64,000 nucleotides of DNA from contig MNCI01017913.1 in the NCBI GenBank assembly GCA_015680685.1, positions 1,014,490 to 1,078,489 on the forward strand, written 5' to 3'. A program made the position numbers and the translations under genes. The stretch is from Gnetum montanum. Taxonomy: Eukaryota > Streptophyta > Gnetopsida > Gnetales > Gnetaceae. The notes beneath the pieces are model-generated. The model was not told where the DNA came from. It ran no database searches and saw only the letters and a program-made list of their open reading frames with translations. Of the stretch, positions 23,638 through 36,630 are shown in pieces (position 1 is the stretch's first letter; the number at the start of each line of letters is the position of its first letter).

Positions 23638-24472
23638 TGATGAACCACGATATCGAGACCGCGATATCGCGTCTGCGATATTGGGTTTGCAATATCAAAT
23701 CCAATCATGTGATGTCAGATACCCGATATCGGGGCCTATCTCCTCACCTATAAATAAGAGGTGGTACCCTTGGTTTTCACATTAGACAGTTAGTCCCTTA
23801 GCCGAACTCTTGCCATTTTTTCCTCTAGAGTTAGAATTATTTTTGCGTGCCCGTAGTAGGAGTCATAGAGTCAACGGATCTTTATTCGAGCATTGTGTAC
23901 TTGAGCATACTTGGTGTACGGTAACAAAGATGAACTTTATGATAAACCTTGTAGCATTCAGAATAGATTAATTAGCATTAATTATTATTTAATGCTTTCC
24001 TTGTTGATTAATGATTTCTCTCACCCTACAACTCTCTTAGTTAAATACACTCAGTACGACCACTTCGAGCATGCATGTAGTGCTTAGTAACCTAGTAACG
24101 ATTAGTGTTTGGTAATCCTAGCAGCGTTGCATTGGTTCAGGATGTGTATGGCAAGTGGGAATGGATACAGGTGTTAGCAGTAATTAGAACTTAGTTAATG
24201 AGTAGTTAAATTAGATTAGTTACTTAGTTATCTCTCTCCCCCTCCTTACTAGCGTAGGATATAAAACACATAAAAGCTATAAAAATTGTATGCCTCAAGC
24301 TTACTTAACCGTACAACCATGACATACAAGTAAGTTTGAGAAGACAATGATTAACTACCCCGTTATTGTTTCACAAAGGCGCATAGGCACTTAGTCCTTG
24401 GAATTCGACCGGATCGTTCGTGAAACACTCGTATTCATATGGTTGAGCATAGGGGTACCTCACCGCTCATCA
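23638..24472 (+). repeat. 5' LTR of element B
   Basis: Begins TGATGAACCACGATATCG. The first 120 bases hold repeated GATATC-like palindromes, followed by a TATA box (CCTATAAATAAGAGG, about 23749). Ends CACCGCTCATCA. The TGATGA and TCATCA ends are inverted. Confidence 0.93.
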
Positions 24473-24473
24473 T

Positions 24474-24491
24474 TGGTGCCATTTCCAGGGA
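24474..24491 (+). other. Primer-binding site of B, tRNA-Asp type
   Basis: TGGTGCCATTTCCAGGGA follows the LTR by one base and matches the Athila tRNA-Asp site with a few transitions. Confidence 0.85.
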
Positions 24492-24604
24492 CTTAGTTGT
24501 TTGTGCACTAAGTAGAACTTAGGAAATCATTGACATCGTTGGAATGAACCCTTAGGGTTGGTTAAGGAAAAGATAATAGTACATTGCACACTGAACAAGA
24601 CAAA

Positions 24605-26944
24605 ATGTCTTCTTCTTCGCACAAAAGAACTTCACTGCCTAGGACTAACATAAGAAGCAATCGACGACATAATACACATGATGTTGATCCGCCAATCCCT
24701 CAATAGTTTCATGTGGTACATATTCATCCCAATGAATATGTACCCAACTTCACCTTTATTCTCCATCAAGATGAACAATTGCGTTGGCGTGACTTGGAAG
24801 GTAACATAGTGTTACCTCATGACCGTTCAGTCCCAAGCATGCTTCTTCATGCTCTCACACGAATAGGCATGCAACACTTACACACAAAATACGTTGTGTA
24901 GGACTATGATTTGAGAGACTATCATCCCATAGAGGCACAACATCAAATGGATTTGAAATAAGAGAGACATTATAAGTCTTTGAAGGGAAAATGGTCCAAG
25001 GATGCCCCCCATGTTTTAAGAGAAATTGAGGGTGATGAACCTACCTCAGGTAGTTGCCCACATAACAGTGTTCCTCCCCTTGACTTTGGACAAGGGGTTG
25101 TGTATTAGAACCTTTATTCTACTATTCATAACCCAGGTGCTAATACCAACAGACATAAAGTGTCCAAAAAAGGAATAAGGACACATGACAAAGGTGGGCA
25201 TTCTGATCGTAATCGCGATCGAGGAAGAGACCACCAAAGAGAAGGTAGTAGACATTTTCATGGTGGTGGTTCTCCTTCTTCTTCACCTTCATCATCTCCT
25301 TCACCCTCTCTTTTAGTATCCAGATGTAGCCATAGAGAAAAAGATCGTGAGGATAAGGGCAAGCAAAGTGGAAGTCACAGATGAAACAACCAAGACAAAG
25401 GATGAGGGCACTCTAGGGAATCATGACATAGAAGAAGGGAGAGTAGGGAATAGCGTAGGAATCATAGATGCCATGAATGAGACAATCATGATGAACCCCT
25501 ACTCACTACTTGAAGCATGCTAGACATAACTGAGGTTGTGAGAGTTCCAACAAGGCACCAAAGAGATAGTAGGATCAAGAGGTTAGATATGAATAACATC
25601 CCACGATTTGAAGGGGGATATAATGCTGATACTCAAAATCACTTACAAGCATTTCATGATGCATGTGCCTTGCAAAACATAGACAATGAGTGGCAAAAAC
25701 TTAAGTTGTTCCCACGAACACTAGTAAAAGAAGCTGAAAGCTGGTACTGGTCTTTAGAACTAGAATCCATTCATAGGTGGAGTACTATGTTAGAATTGTT
25801 CAACGATAAGTACCAAATGTACTCCTAGGTGTCTAACCTACGAAAGAAAATCCAAGGATGGAAACAAGGAAGTCATGAACCCTTGGATGCTATCATGGGC
25901 CGCTATTATGCACTATTAAATCGTTGTCCTGGCCATGATTATTCGCAGTGGGATCAGCTACGCCATCTCATAGATGGGCTTAGGCATGAAACGAGAAGTA
26001 CCCTTGGGACTTATTGCCAAGGAAGGTTATTCAAGCTTAGGTCCCATCAAATTCACAAAATACTAGAGCAAGTTGCTAAGGAAGAAGGTGAGCTATGAAA
26101 GAGAGAAAGTGTGGAAGAATATAACCGAGATTCTTCCCTCCGGAAGAAGGGAGTAAGATTTTGTGAGGATGAGAAAGAGTCACCACTTGAAGAGATGGTG
26201 AATAGGAAAACCTTGCCTATCCAAAAGTTAACATCAAAAGTATCGACAAAGGTAGACCAAATGTGGAACTCCTTGGATAGTAGGTTTCAAACTATTCTCA
26301 AAATAATAGAGGATTTTACAGAGAGAGGTAGTGATCGTGACAAAAGAAAAAAGAGAGAAGCGAAAAATGCACGTCACAAGGGTAAGGGCAAAGTTGCTAT
26401 TATTGAAGAGGTTGTGGACTTAGATATAGATGATGATAGTGGATGTGAGATATGTCAATACGACCATCCTAAGGGATGTTACCCTGTGATCTCACATCTA
26501 CAGGAGTCTAGAGTGTATGCACTTAATTCACGATTAAACAAATGGAAAACATCCTGATGGTTACCTTATCCCCAAGGCAACCCAAGGTAGTTCCACCAAC
26601 CTTTAACGTATTATCCAAGTGGAACTCCATCACAATCGATTGAGCAACATCAACAGTGGCAACATCCACAATCATGGGGAATTCCACCACCAAGGCAACA
26701 ATATCCTTACTGGCAACTTAACCCATATGGATATTATGTGCAACATCCAATCTCTCCACATGACTCTATTGGTTACGTTACTGCTCAACATCACTACCAA
26801 GCCTGCGAGTACTATAGGACTCCCTCTCCTAGGGGCGATATTCTACAAGTGTACCATCCTTCAAATCTGGTTGCATCTCTCCCACCAATAGCTCCATTAC
26901 CACAAGCTCCAGCAATGCAAGGTGAACTTCCTGCTCAACCATAG
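24605..26944 (+). pseudogene. Element B gag
   Basis: Starts MSSSSHKRTS. A Ser/Arg/His-rich tract (25160-25384) precedes the capsid-like region (25517-26098: RFEGGYNADTQNHLQAFHDA, LKLFPRTLVKEAESWYW). A basic region then leads to CEICQYDHPKGCYPV near 26448, a zinc-knuckle-like motif. A Tyr/Pro/Gln-rich tail ends near 26944. Stops at about 24703, 24899, 25382, 25826 and 26096 break the frame. It is the best-preserved gag of the family in this window. Confidence 0.85.
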
Positions 26945-27001
26945 CAATGTAATGCCACAAGGGTTGTTAATCCTCAACCTACTATTGGTTTTAACAAACG
27001 T

Positions 27002-27637
27002 ATGAAGAAAATACCTTTCTTCAGAACCAACAGTCCAACCAAACCTTTACGATCACAAGCGGCTGAGTCTTTGGACGTCTCTATATCAAACGAAGCTTCA
27101 GAACCCCCTTCGAACCTAACACCACATTCAACGCATACAATCATGTTAACACATGCCATTACCGATTTGATCAAAGCTGGCCACCTTCCCAGGAAATTCT
27201 TTGATCCTAGGAGTCCCTTGATATATCTACAAATTGCTGGGAATGAGCCATGCAAATATCTTTTGGATTCAGGTTTCGGTGTCAACCTAATATCCCAAGA
27301 AATGTACAAGGCCTAAAACCTGCCTCCATTAAAAAAGTGCAACATCTGTTTAGAGTTGGCTAACTAGTTTATCACCGTTCCCTTGGGATTAGTGGAGGAC
27401 ATTGTTACCACTATTTGTAGATGGTTGTATCTAGCTGATTTCCTAGTGATTCAAGTGAACAACAATAAGGGGGACTTCCCAATCATAATGGGAAGGGCAT
27501 GGCTAAGCATTATCGATGCACGCCTAAGAATCCATGATCTTTCCCTAGAAATATCTAAGGAAAATACTTTCGAAAAGATTGAGAAGAAGCAAGTTCCATG
27601 CATCACATATAGTGACATAGGGTGTAATTGTGTGTAG
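27002..27637 (+). pseudogene. Element B aspartic protease
   Basis: The active-site region reads YLLDSGFGVNLISQEMYKA (27258-27314), followed by the flap-like and C-terminal region FLVIQVNNNKGDFPIIMGRAWLS to about 27520. An in-frame stop lies at 27314 and another in the next 60 bases. The enzyme would cleave the Gag-Pol polyprotein. Confidence 0.8.
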
Positions 27638-28099
27638 AGATCATGGGTTGTGCAAAGTTTAACATTTCTTGCATGCTATTAGTGTGCACAAGTGATCAAT
27701 ATACAAAGGTGCTTGTATGCAGCAGCCACATGACAAGAAGACACCTAGTGGCTAACAACTAATCATGAAAGCAGCTCACTTATATGCATGGAACTAACTG
27801 AGGGTTTGACTTGCGCTTACATAGATAGCATAGATGCATTAGAGCAAGTCCACCACTGACTTCCAAGTCATAACCTTGAAAACATAAATTGGGGGAAGTT
27901 GAAAATTCCTAACAAATTTAAATAAGAGCCCTTAGAGCTAAAACCATTGCCCACCGGTATGGAGTACACATTCCTTAAGAATGGAAAACCGGTAATCATC
28001 AACACAAAACTTGCTCTGCAACAAAAAGAGAGTCTACTAAAGGTAATAAAAAAGTGGTCAAAAGCCTTCACCTAGTCATATCTGGAATTAACTAGAATA

Positions 28100-29400
28100 G
28101 ATTCTAGGATATGCCAGCATAGGATTTACATTGACTCCTCCATGAAGCCTCAGAAACAACCACAAAGACGATTGAACCTAAAGTTGAAGCAAGTAGTAAA
28201 AGAAGAAATTCAACAACTTCTAAAGGTTAGGTTCATATCCCCCATTGCTGATAGCGAATGGGTTAGCCCCTTAGTAATCATGCCTAAAATGGAGGCAAAT
28301 GGAGGGTGTGCATAGATTTTAGGCTACTAAACATGGCGAAATTCAAGGATCATTTTGCATTGCCATTTGTTGACCAAGTCTTAGACATAATCGCAGGGCA
28401 TTGCTATTATAGTTTTATAGAGGGATATAGTACAACCAAATATAAATAGCCTCAGAAGACCAAGCCAAAACTACATTCACTAGTCCTTGGGGAACATTTG
28501 CATACAAACAAATGCCGTTTGGATTGTGCAATGCCCCTGCAACATTTCAATGCTTAGTTCTAAGCATATTCTAGTAGCAGATAGGAAATGGTGTGGAAGT
28601 CTTTATGGATGACTTCTCCACTTATGGAGCAAACTTTGATCAAGCCTTGGACCGGTTAGAGCAAGTGCTGAAAAGATGTGTAGAAACTAATTTGAGGCTC
28701 AACTGGAAAAAAAGCCATTTGATGGTCCAAGAAGGCATAGTACTTGGGCATAAAATCTCACGTACAAGGATAGAGGTAGAACCTAAGAAAATCAAAGTCA
28801 TCCAAGGAATTACCCATCAACTAGAAACTATCAAAGACATTCGATCATTCCTTGGACATACTCGCTACTATAGGAGATTCATAGAGAACTTTTCAAAGAT
28901 TTCCAAACCATTGGTGGAGCTAACGAAAAAGGATGTACCCTTCAAGTGGACTAGGGAATGTGAACTAGCTTTCCAAACTCTGAAATAAAAGTTGGTAGAA
29001 ACACCCATTCTACAAGCTCCTGACTGGTCCAAACTGTTCCATGTCATGATTGACGTGTCCAACTATGCCTTAGGAGCTGTACTTACATAGTTAGATGACC
29101 AGAAATGTCCTTATTACATCCACTATGCAAGTAAAAGTATCACTGATGCACAACTTAACTACACTACTATAGAAAAAGAATTAATGGCTATAGTGTTTGC
29201 ACTTGAAAAGTTTAGACACTATGTATTAGGATACAAAGTATTCATACACATGGATCATAGTGCAATCTGGTTGCTCATGAATAAGCCAATGGTAAGCCCC
29301 CGTATTATATGATGGCTTGTAATCCTACAAGAGTTCAATTTAATGATGATCAATCGCAAAGGCACTGAGAATGTAGTTGCCAATCATTTATCTCGGTTGC
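28100..29400 (+). pseudogene. Element B reverse transcriptase and RNase H
   Basis: RVCIDFRLLN (about 28306), then the YSF..GYS and MPFGLCNAPATFQ motifs in shifting frames, then FMDDFSTYG (28599), the Athila form of the RT active site. HLMVQEGIVLGHKIS and RSFLGHTRYYRRFIENFS mark the thumb/connection. RNase H follows with VMIDVSNYALGAVLT and the TTIEKELMA motif at about 29040-29300. Stops occur at 28986 and 29089 among others. Confidence 0.85.
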
Positions 29401-30809
29401 GCTGGGATAGCAAAGAGGATGAGTATTCAATTTCCAATCATTTCCCTGAGGAATTCCTCTTTGTTGGTGTAGTGAATAACCAATCACTCACGAAGACAAA
29501 TTGGTACAGTAGCATTCTTACCTATCTCCTTACCCAACAAACACCACAAGAGCTAGACCTTAAGAAGAAACAACAATTTCTTCACAGAGCCAAGTACTTT
29601 ATGGAGATTAATGAACAACTTTACAAAGTATGTTCCAATGGCTTGGTTCAATGGTGTGTTCTTGATATAGATCAACTGAGAGTTCTCCAAGATGCTCATG
29701 AGGACCCTTGTGGGGGTCATTATGCTAGGAGATGAATGGCCATCAAGATCTTGCTTGCAAGGTATTATTGGCCTACCTTGTTCTGGGACGCCCATCAATT
29801 CGTCCAATCTTGTGAGCGTTGTCAACATAATGGGGGAATGATTACTAGAATGGAGGGTCCACATTTGGGGAATTGATTTCATGGGGCCCATTACACCAAT
29901 GTCCAATGGAAATGCTTACATCATAGTTGCTATAGACTACTTAACAAAATGAGCTGAAGCAGTTGCCGTTAAAGATTGCACATCATTCACAGTTGCACAA
30001 GTTTTTCAACAACAAGTTGTCAACAGGATTGGTGTGCCACGTGCACTTATTTTAGACAATGGTACACACTTCACAGGTGAAAATTTTTGAAAGTTAATGA
30101 AACGCTTAGGGGTTAAGCATAAATTGACTACACCATACCACCCCCAAGCGAATGGTCAAGCTGAGGTCACCAACAAGGAGATTACTAAGATACTGATCAG
30201 AACCATTAGCAAGTATAGGCGAGACTGGAGCACTAAACTGAATGATGCTCTCTGGGCATACCGCTCCACATGGAAACTCCCTATAGGCTACTCTCCCTAC
30301 GAGTTAGTGTATGGAAAACTTCCAACACTCCCTATCAAAACTAAGCTTTGTACACTATCCACGGCATGTGACCTCAACCTTGACCTTGATCTAGCATAAA
30401 AACAAAGGTTGATGACTCTTAACTTGCTAGATGAGAACTGACTAGCTACCCTCTCATCTAATGAATTACATAAGACATTTAATAAACAATGTCATAACCT
30501 GAAAATTAGGAAAGTTAAGTATCAGCTAGGCGATACTGGAACCCCACACATGTGTCACAATGTACCAAATTTCAAACACTATGGAAAGGACCTTACATTA
30601 TCTATGCAAATTTTCCTTCAGGGGCCATGACCATATATAAATCTGAGAGCCTAGATAAGAGACTTTTAGTCAACATGCAACAAAAAAAACCTTTCCATGA
30701 GTTTAGGATAGCCAGAACACATGCTACCTCTGTAGGTGGGCAACCCTACTCATTATTTTGGATCTCCTCCTTCCAACTTAGTCATGGGGGAGATGGCCAT
30801 CTCTACTAA
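29401..30809 (+). pseudogene. Element B integrase
   Basis: The zinc finger (HEDPCGGHY, then SCERCQ, 29698-29826) is followed by the catalytic core, where GIDFMGP, LDNGTHF and HPQANGQAE supply the three acidic positions (about 29872, 30056 and 30160) in split frames. The C-terminal part ends near 30809. Stops at 29735 and within the core inactivate it. Confidence 0.85.
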
Positions 30810-32734
30810 CCATTGAAGGCCCTCAGTTCTTTCTAAATTTTTGTTTTACACATTTTTTTTTACATGTTTTTGTTTTGCACATTTCTTTAATCTTTCTTGT
30901 TTTTGTTTTACACCATCATTAATATTTTTACCATTTCTTTATGTGATTATTTTATTTTGTTCATCACCCAATAAGTGTTCATGATGGTGGCATGAATAAT
31001 ACCATATTGATTGCTAATGTTTGGGTTTTACCTTTGAAATATGATGTTGATATTAAGGTATGGTTATTTTGATTAAATAGGCAATGAGTCCACATCATTC
31101 ATGCATCCATAAAATCCTATGGTCCCCCTTGGCTTGGAACTGTATAGTCCCTTTCTCTAATAAAATTGTTAATGAATTGGTAGCTGGGTATTTCTCAAAG
31201 TAAGGAAAGACTCAAAGGATGAAAAGGGTGTGACTTCAAGGGGATTCGATGCAGTTGTGTAGGCTATTCTCTTGAGTGCTTGGATGCTTTTTCCTTGGGT
31301 TTTTTTTCCATTTTGCCATTCATCAAATATCTAGAAGTTGAGTACATAAAAATAAGTCTTTGCATGGTATGGTTTTCATGCAAAAAAAGAAAAGAAAAGA
31401 GAGAGAGAGAGAGTGAGAATCCAAAGCACACCCCTTAGACACAATAATGAACTTGGGCTACATGCATGAGTATGGCACTGGAAAACATGTTACCCATGCC
31501 TAAAGGTTCCCTCTAACTAAGGCCCTTTCTCGCTTCCTGATTCTCCATCTCGCTCTCCTCAGAATGGTGGTGACTTTTTATAGAGGCATTCTTGTTGCTT
31601 CAAGAGGATAGGTTGGTCAAATGTGTTGATGCAAGGTCATTGAATGTGGTTTGTTGAGCCTAGATTTGGAATGAGTTCTACTCAATCACATTAAGCATAA
31701 AACACACACAAGGAACTTTACACAATCTTGTTCTTGGGTTTCCATTCCATTCTCTCCTCTCCACATTTCTTTTCCATTTTTCACCTAATTGCCAGTTTTA
31801 TCATTAGTCTGTATCTTAGTTGATGCATTGTTTTTCCTTGGTCAATTCTTGTGGGTAAATTTTTAATTATTGCTTCCAAATGACATTCCTAGAGCCTATG
31901 GACTCCTTGGTTTGTGGGTCTGTTAGGGCATCAAGGGCATGAGCATGCTTTGGGGAGGACCCATTGGCATTCCTTTTTGGTGCATTTGTTAACTTCTTTT
32001 CCTTAAACGTTTCCTGCAATCAACAATTTTTTTGGGTTCGTCCCCATCCATGACATCCATTTTATTGGCATTGTCGTTGTTGCTTTTTCTCCATCTTTCT
32101 TATTCCTTATTCGTTTCCATCCTATCACTACCGAAGGTTCACTCTTAGTCATGGGGGCCCTGGCACAAATTTTTCAATTTTTCCTAACTGCTACACCTTA
32201 GGTAGTCACTAGTGTTAAATCTCTAGAATCACTATCTACCATAATCACAACTTAGCTAATGCACTTTACATTGAGGTAAGGTATCGACTGCATTGTGATT
32301 TATCTACCCTCACTCATTTGTGATTGTGTTGAGTGTGTAGATGATGGTCATACAACAATGGACTGGGCTTGGAGGAAACACTCAGGATGGACCGAAACTA
32401 GAGAATTTACAAAAGGAGCAAGATTGGTGGCGTGGCCATGGATAAACAATGGAAGGCGCAATCTTGGCATCAGTAGCAACACACCTTCTTATTTTTCTCT
32501 TTCCTTCTCTTTAGCTACCAAATAAAGGCTAGATTTCATTTATGTACAGTGTTCACCTTAGTGGTCATGAACACTAATGCTGTCATGTATTGTATTGTAT
32601 TGTTCATTCGTTCACCGGGCGTGTTGAGTCTATCACCCCATTCCACTGTAAATGGTCATTCAGTTAATAATCCCATACCTTTCGAATATTTTGTAAGGAA
32701 CTTGAGGATGAGTTTTCATTTAGTCATGGGGGTA
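30810..32734 (+). other. Element B 3' untranslated region
   Basis: No envelope-like frame is recognisable although this is where some Athila elements carry one. It holds T-rich stretches, a purine microsatellite (31382-31418) and three copies of AGTCATGGGGG (30780, 32147, 32722). The last lies two bases before the 3' LTR and is the likely polypurine tract. Confidence 0.7.
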
Positions 32735-33570
32735 TGATGAACCGCGATATCGGGACCATGATATCGCATCCATGATATCAGGTCTACAATATTGGATCCA
32801 ACCATGTGATGTCGGATACCTGATATCGGGGCCTGTCTCCTTGCCTATAAATAAGAGGTGGCACCATTGGTTTTCACATTAGACAGTTTGTCCCTTAGCC
32901 AAACTCTTACCATTTTTTCCCTCTAGAGTTAGAATTATTTCTATGTGCCCACAGTAGGAGTCATAGAGTAAACAGATCTTTATTCGATCATTGTGTACCT
33001 GAGCAGACTTTGTGTATGGTAATAAAGATGAACTTTATGATAAACCTTGTAGCATTCAGAATAGGTTAATTAGTGTTAATTATTATTTAATGCTTTCCTA
33101 GTTAATTAATGATTTCTCTCACCCTACAACTCTCTTAGTTAAATACACTCAGTATAACCACTTCAAGCATGCGTGTAGCGTTTGGTAACTTAGTAACGAT
33201 TAGCATTTGGTAATCCCAGCAGTGTTGCACTAGTTTAGGATGTGTACGAAAAGTGGGAATAGATACTAGTGTTTGGAGTAATTAGAACTTAGTTAATCAG
33301 TAGTTAAATTAGATTAGTTTCTTAGTTATCTCTCTCCCCATCCTTACTAGCACAAGATATAAAACACATAAAAGCTATAAAAATCATATGCCTCAAGCTT
33401 ACTTAAGCATACAACCGTGACATACAAGTAAGTTTGGGAAGACAACGATTAACCAACCCGTTATTGTTCCACAAAGGAACATAGGCACTTAGTCCTTGAA
33501 ATTCGACTGGATTGTGCATGAAATGCTCGTATTTGTATGGTTGAGTGTAGGGGTACCTCACCGCTCATCA
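32735..33570 (+). repeat. 3' LTR of element B
   Basis: Begins TGATGAACCGCGATATCG and ends CCGCTCATCA, 836 bases, TATA box at about 32845. It is collinear with the 5' LTR. Confidence 0.93.
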
Positions 33571-33575
33571 CTTAA

Positions 33576-34141
33576 GAAATGTACAAGGCTTGGAACCTAC
33601 CTCCATTGAAAAAGAGCAACATCCATCTAGAGTTGGTTGACTAGTCCATCACTGTCCCATTGGGACTAGTGGAAGACATTGTTACCACTATTTGTGGGTG
33701 GTCGTACCCAACTAACTTCCTAGTGATTTAGGTAAACAATGGTAAGGGGGACTTCCCAATCATAATGGGAAGAGCATGGCTAAGCACCATCGACGCACAC
33801 CTAGGAATCCACGATCTTTCCCTAGAAATATCAAAAGAAAATACATTTGGAAGGATTGAGAAGAAGAAAGTTCCATGCATCGCATACAGTGACACAGGGT
33901 GTAATTGCATGTAAAGGTCATGGTTTGTTCAAAGTTTAGCATTTCTTGCATGCAATTAGTGTGCATAAGTGATTAACATACAAAGATGCCTATATGCAGC
34001 AACCACACAATAGGAATACACCCAGTGGTTGACAGCTGATTAAGAAAGCAGTTCACTCATATGCGTGGAACCACCTGAGGGTTTGACTTGTGCTTACATC
34101 GATAGCATAGATGCATTAAAGCAAGTCCACCGCCAACTTCC
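33576..34141 (+). pseudogene. Element A protease, C-terminal part
   Basis: Continues the protease interrupted at 23637 and matches 27296-27860 of element B, including the IIMGRAWLSTIDA region near 33765. It breaks off at the N at 34142, where B has about 240 further bases before the RT region. Confidence 0.8.
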
Positions 34142-34142
34142 N
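34142..34142. other. Assembly gap marked by one N
   Basis: Comparison with element B (27860-28095) shows about 240 bases missing here, covering the protease-RT linker. Confidence 0.85.
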
Positions 34143-35440
34143 CCAAATTAATTGGAATAGATGCTAGGATATGCAAACATAGAATTTACACTAACCCCTC
34201 CATGAAGCCTCGAAGACAACCATAGAGGCGATTGAACCCTAAGCTGAAGCAAGTAGTTAAGGAAGAAATTGAATAACTTCTCAAGGCTAGGTTCATATAC
34301 CCCATTTCTGATAGCGAATGGGTTAGCCCCTTAGTTATTGTGCCTAAAAAGGGAGGCAAATGGGGGTGTGCATAGATTTTAGGCTACTAAACATGGAAAC
34401 ATTCAAAGATCACTTTCCATTGCCATTTGTTGACCAAGTCTTAGACACCATTGTAGGGCATCGCTATTATAGTTTTCTAGATGGATATAGCTGATATAAC
34501 CAAATACAAATAGCCCCAAAAGACCAAGCCAAGACTATGTTCACCAGTCCTTGGGGAATGTTCGCATACAAATAGATGCCGTTTGGCTTGTGTAATGCCC
34601 TTACAACATTTCACCGACTAGTTCTAGGCATATTCCAATAGTAGATAGGGAATGGCGTGGAGGTCTTTATGGACGACTTCTCCACTTATGAAGAAAACTT
34701 TGATCAAGCCTTGGACCGATTGGAGCAAGTGTTAAAAAGATGTGTAGAAACCAATTTGAGGCTCAACTGGCAAAAAAGTCATTTGATGGTCCAAGAAGGC
34801 GTAGTACTAGGGCACAAAATCTTACACATAGGGATAGAGGTAGATTCGAGAAAATCAAAGTTATCTAAGGAATTACCCGTCAACTGGAAACTATTAAAGA
34901 TATTTCATCATTCTTTGGACACACTGGCTACTATAGGAGATTTATTGAGAACTTTTCAAAGGTTGCCAAACCATTGGTGAAATTAATGAAAAAGGACGTA
35001 CCTTTCAAGTGGACTAGGGAATGTGAATTAGCTTTTCAAACTCTGAAATAGAAGCTAGTAGAAACATCCATTCTACAAGCTCATGATTGGTCCAAACCAT
35101 TCCATATCATGACTGACATGTCCAACTATGCTTTAGGGGTCGTACTTACACAGTTAGATGACCAGAAGCGTCCTTATTACATCCACTATGCAAGTAGAAG
35201 TATTGCTAGTGCACAACTTAACTACACTACCACAGAGAAAGAATTAATGGCTGTAGTATTTGTACTAAAAAATTTTAGATACTATGTATTGGGATATCAA
35301 GTATATATACATACAGATCATAATGCAATCAAGTTCCTCATGAATAAGCCAATGGTAAGCACTCGTATCATACGATGGCTTGTAATCTTACAAGAGTTTG
35401 ATTTAACAATGATTGATTGCAAGGGCACCGAGAATGTAGT
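34143..35440 (+). pseudogene. Element A reverse transcriptase and RNase H
   Basis: FMDDFSTYEENFDQALDRLE (34666) is the RT active site. The frame shifts near 34850 and continues as SFFGHTGYYRRFIENFS in another frame. RNase H is well kept at 35109-35400: MTDMSNYALGVVLTQLDDQ, TTTEKELMAVVF and HTDHNAIKFLMNK. A stop follows FQTLK at 35048. Confidence 0.85.
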
Positions 35441-36630
35441 TGCTGATCATTTATCTTGGTTGCGATGGGACAATAAAGAGGATGAGTATCCAATTTTTGA
35501 ACATTTTCCTGATGAATTCCTCTTTGCTGGTGTAGTGAATAATCAATCACCCGTGGAGACAAACTGGTATAGTAGCATTCTTACCTATCTCCTCACCCAA
35601 CAAACACCACAAGAGTTAAATCTTAAGAAGAAACAATAGTTTCTTCATTGAGCCAAGTACTTTATGGAGATCAATGGGAAACTTTACAAAGTGTGTCCCG
35701 ATTGTGTGTTACCAATATAGATCAACTATGAGTTCTCCAAGATGCTCATGAGGGTCCTTTTGGGGGTCATTATGCTAGGAGATGAACGACCATCAAGATC
35801 TTGCTTGCAGGATATTATTGGCCTACATTATTTCGGGATGCCCATCGTTTCATCCAATCTTGTGAGCAACATGATGGGGGAATGACTGCTAGAATGGAGG
35901 ATTTGCAACAATGGATTCAACCGTTAGAACCCTTTGACATTTGGGCAATTGATTTTATGAGGCCGATTACACCAATGTCCAATGGAAACGCTTATATTAT
36001 TGTTGCCATTGATTACCTAACAAAATGGGCTGAAGCAGCTACTGTTAAAGATTGTACATCATCTATAGCTACATGATTTATTCAACAACAAATCATAAAT
36101 AGGTTTGGTGTGCTACGTGCACTTATTTTAGACAATGGTACACACTTCACAGGTGCAACTTTTCAAAAATTAATGCAACGCTTAGGGGTTGGGCATAAAT
36201 TGACTACACCATACCACCCCCAAGTGAATGGTCAAGCAGAAGTCACCAACGAGGAGATTACAAAGATATTGACAAGAACCATTAGCAAGTTTAGGTGAGA
36301 CTGGAGCACTAAACTGAATAATGCTCTTTGGGCCTACTGCTTCACATGGAAACTCCCTAAAAGCTAGTTTCCCTATGAGTTAGTGTACGATAAATTATCA
36401 ATACTTCACATTCAAGCTAAGCTTTGTATACTATCCATGACATGTGACCNTTAAAATCCCACACATGTGCCAAAGCGTACTAAATTTCAAATATTGTGGG
36501 AAGGACCTTATATTATTTATGCAACTTTTCCTTCAGGGGCCATGACAATATACAAACCTGAGAGCCCGGATAAGAAAATTTTGGTCAACGTGCAACAAAC
36601 CAAACATTTTTAGAAGCTTAGGACAACCAG
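35441..36630 (+). pseudogene. Element A integrase
   Basis: The catalytic core keeps all three acidic motifs: AIDFMRPI (about 35947), LILDNGTHF (36122) and HPQVNGQAE (36217). The zinc finger has lost part of its CC pair (SCEQHDGG). Stops occur at 35637, 36074 and 36296. The single N at 36450 stands where B has about 170 extra bases. Confidence 0.82.
36450..36450. other. Assembly gap marked by one N
   Basis: Comparison with element B (30370-30540) shows about 170 bases missing here in the integrase C-terminal region. Confidence 0.85.

Larger units (their letters stand above)
23638..33570 (+). mobile_element. Athila-type element B, nearly full length, youngest of the nest
   Basis: Flanked by CTTAA at 23633-23637 and 33571-33575. 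LTRs of 835 and 836 bases both start TGATGAACC and end CTCATCA, with a tRNA-Asp primer-binding site at 24474 and a purine tract before the 3' LTR. Gag, protease, RT, RNase H and integrase are in the expected order, all with stops. The two LTRs differ at roughly 20 of the first 140 bases, nearly all C/T or A/G changes, so the insertion is old even though it is the youngest of the three. Confidence 0.93.

Noticed and set aside
30810-32734. Envelope-like gene of Athila elements
   Set aside because: No frame of useful length or transmembrane pattern is found in either A or B in this region.
33571-33600. Missing primer site after the B LTR copy at 32735
   Set aside because: That LTR is the 3' copy; the following sequence is the interrupted protease of element A, so no primer site is expected.
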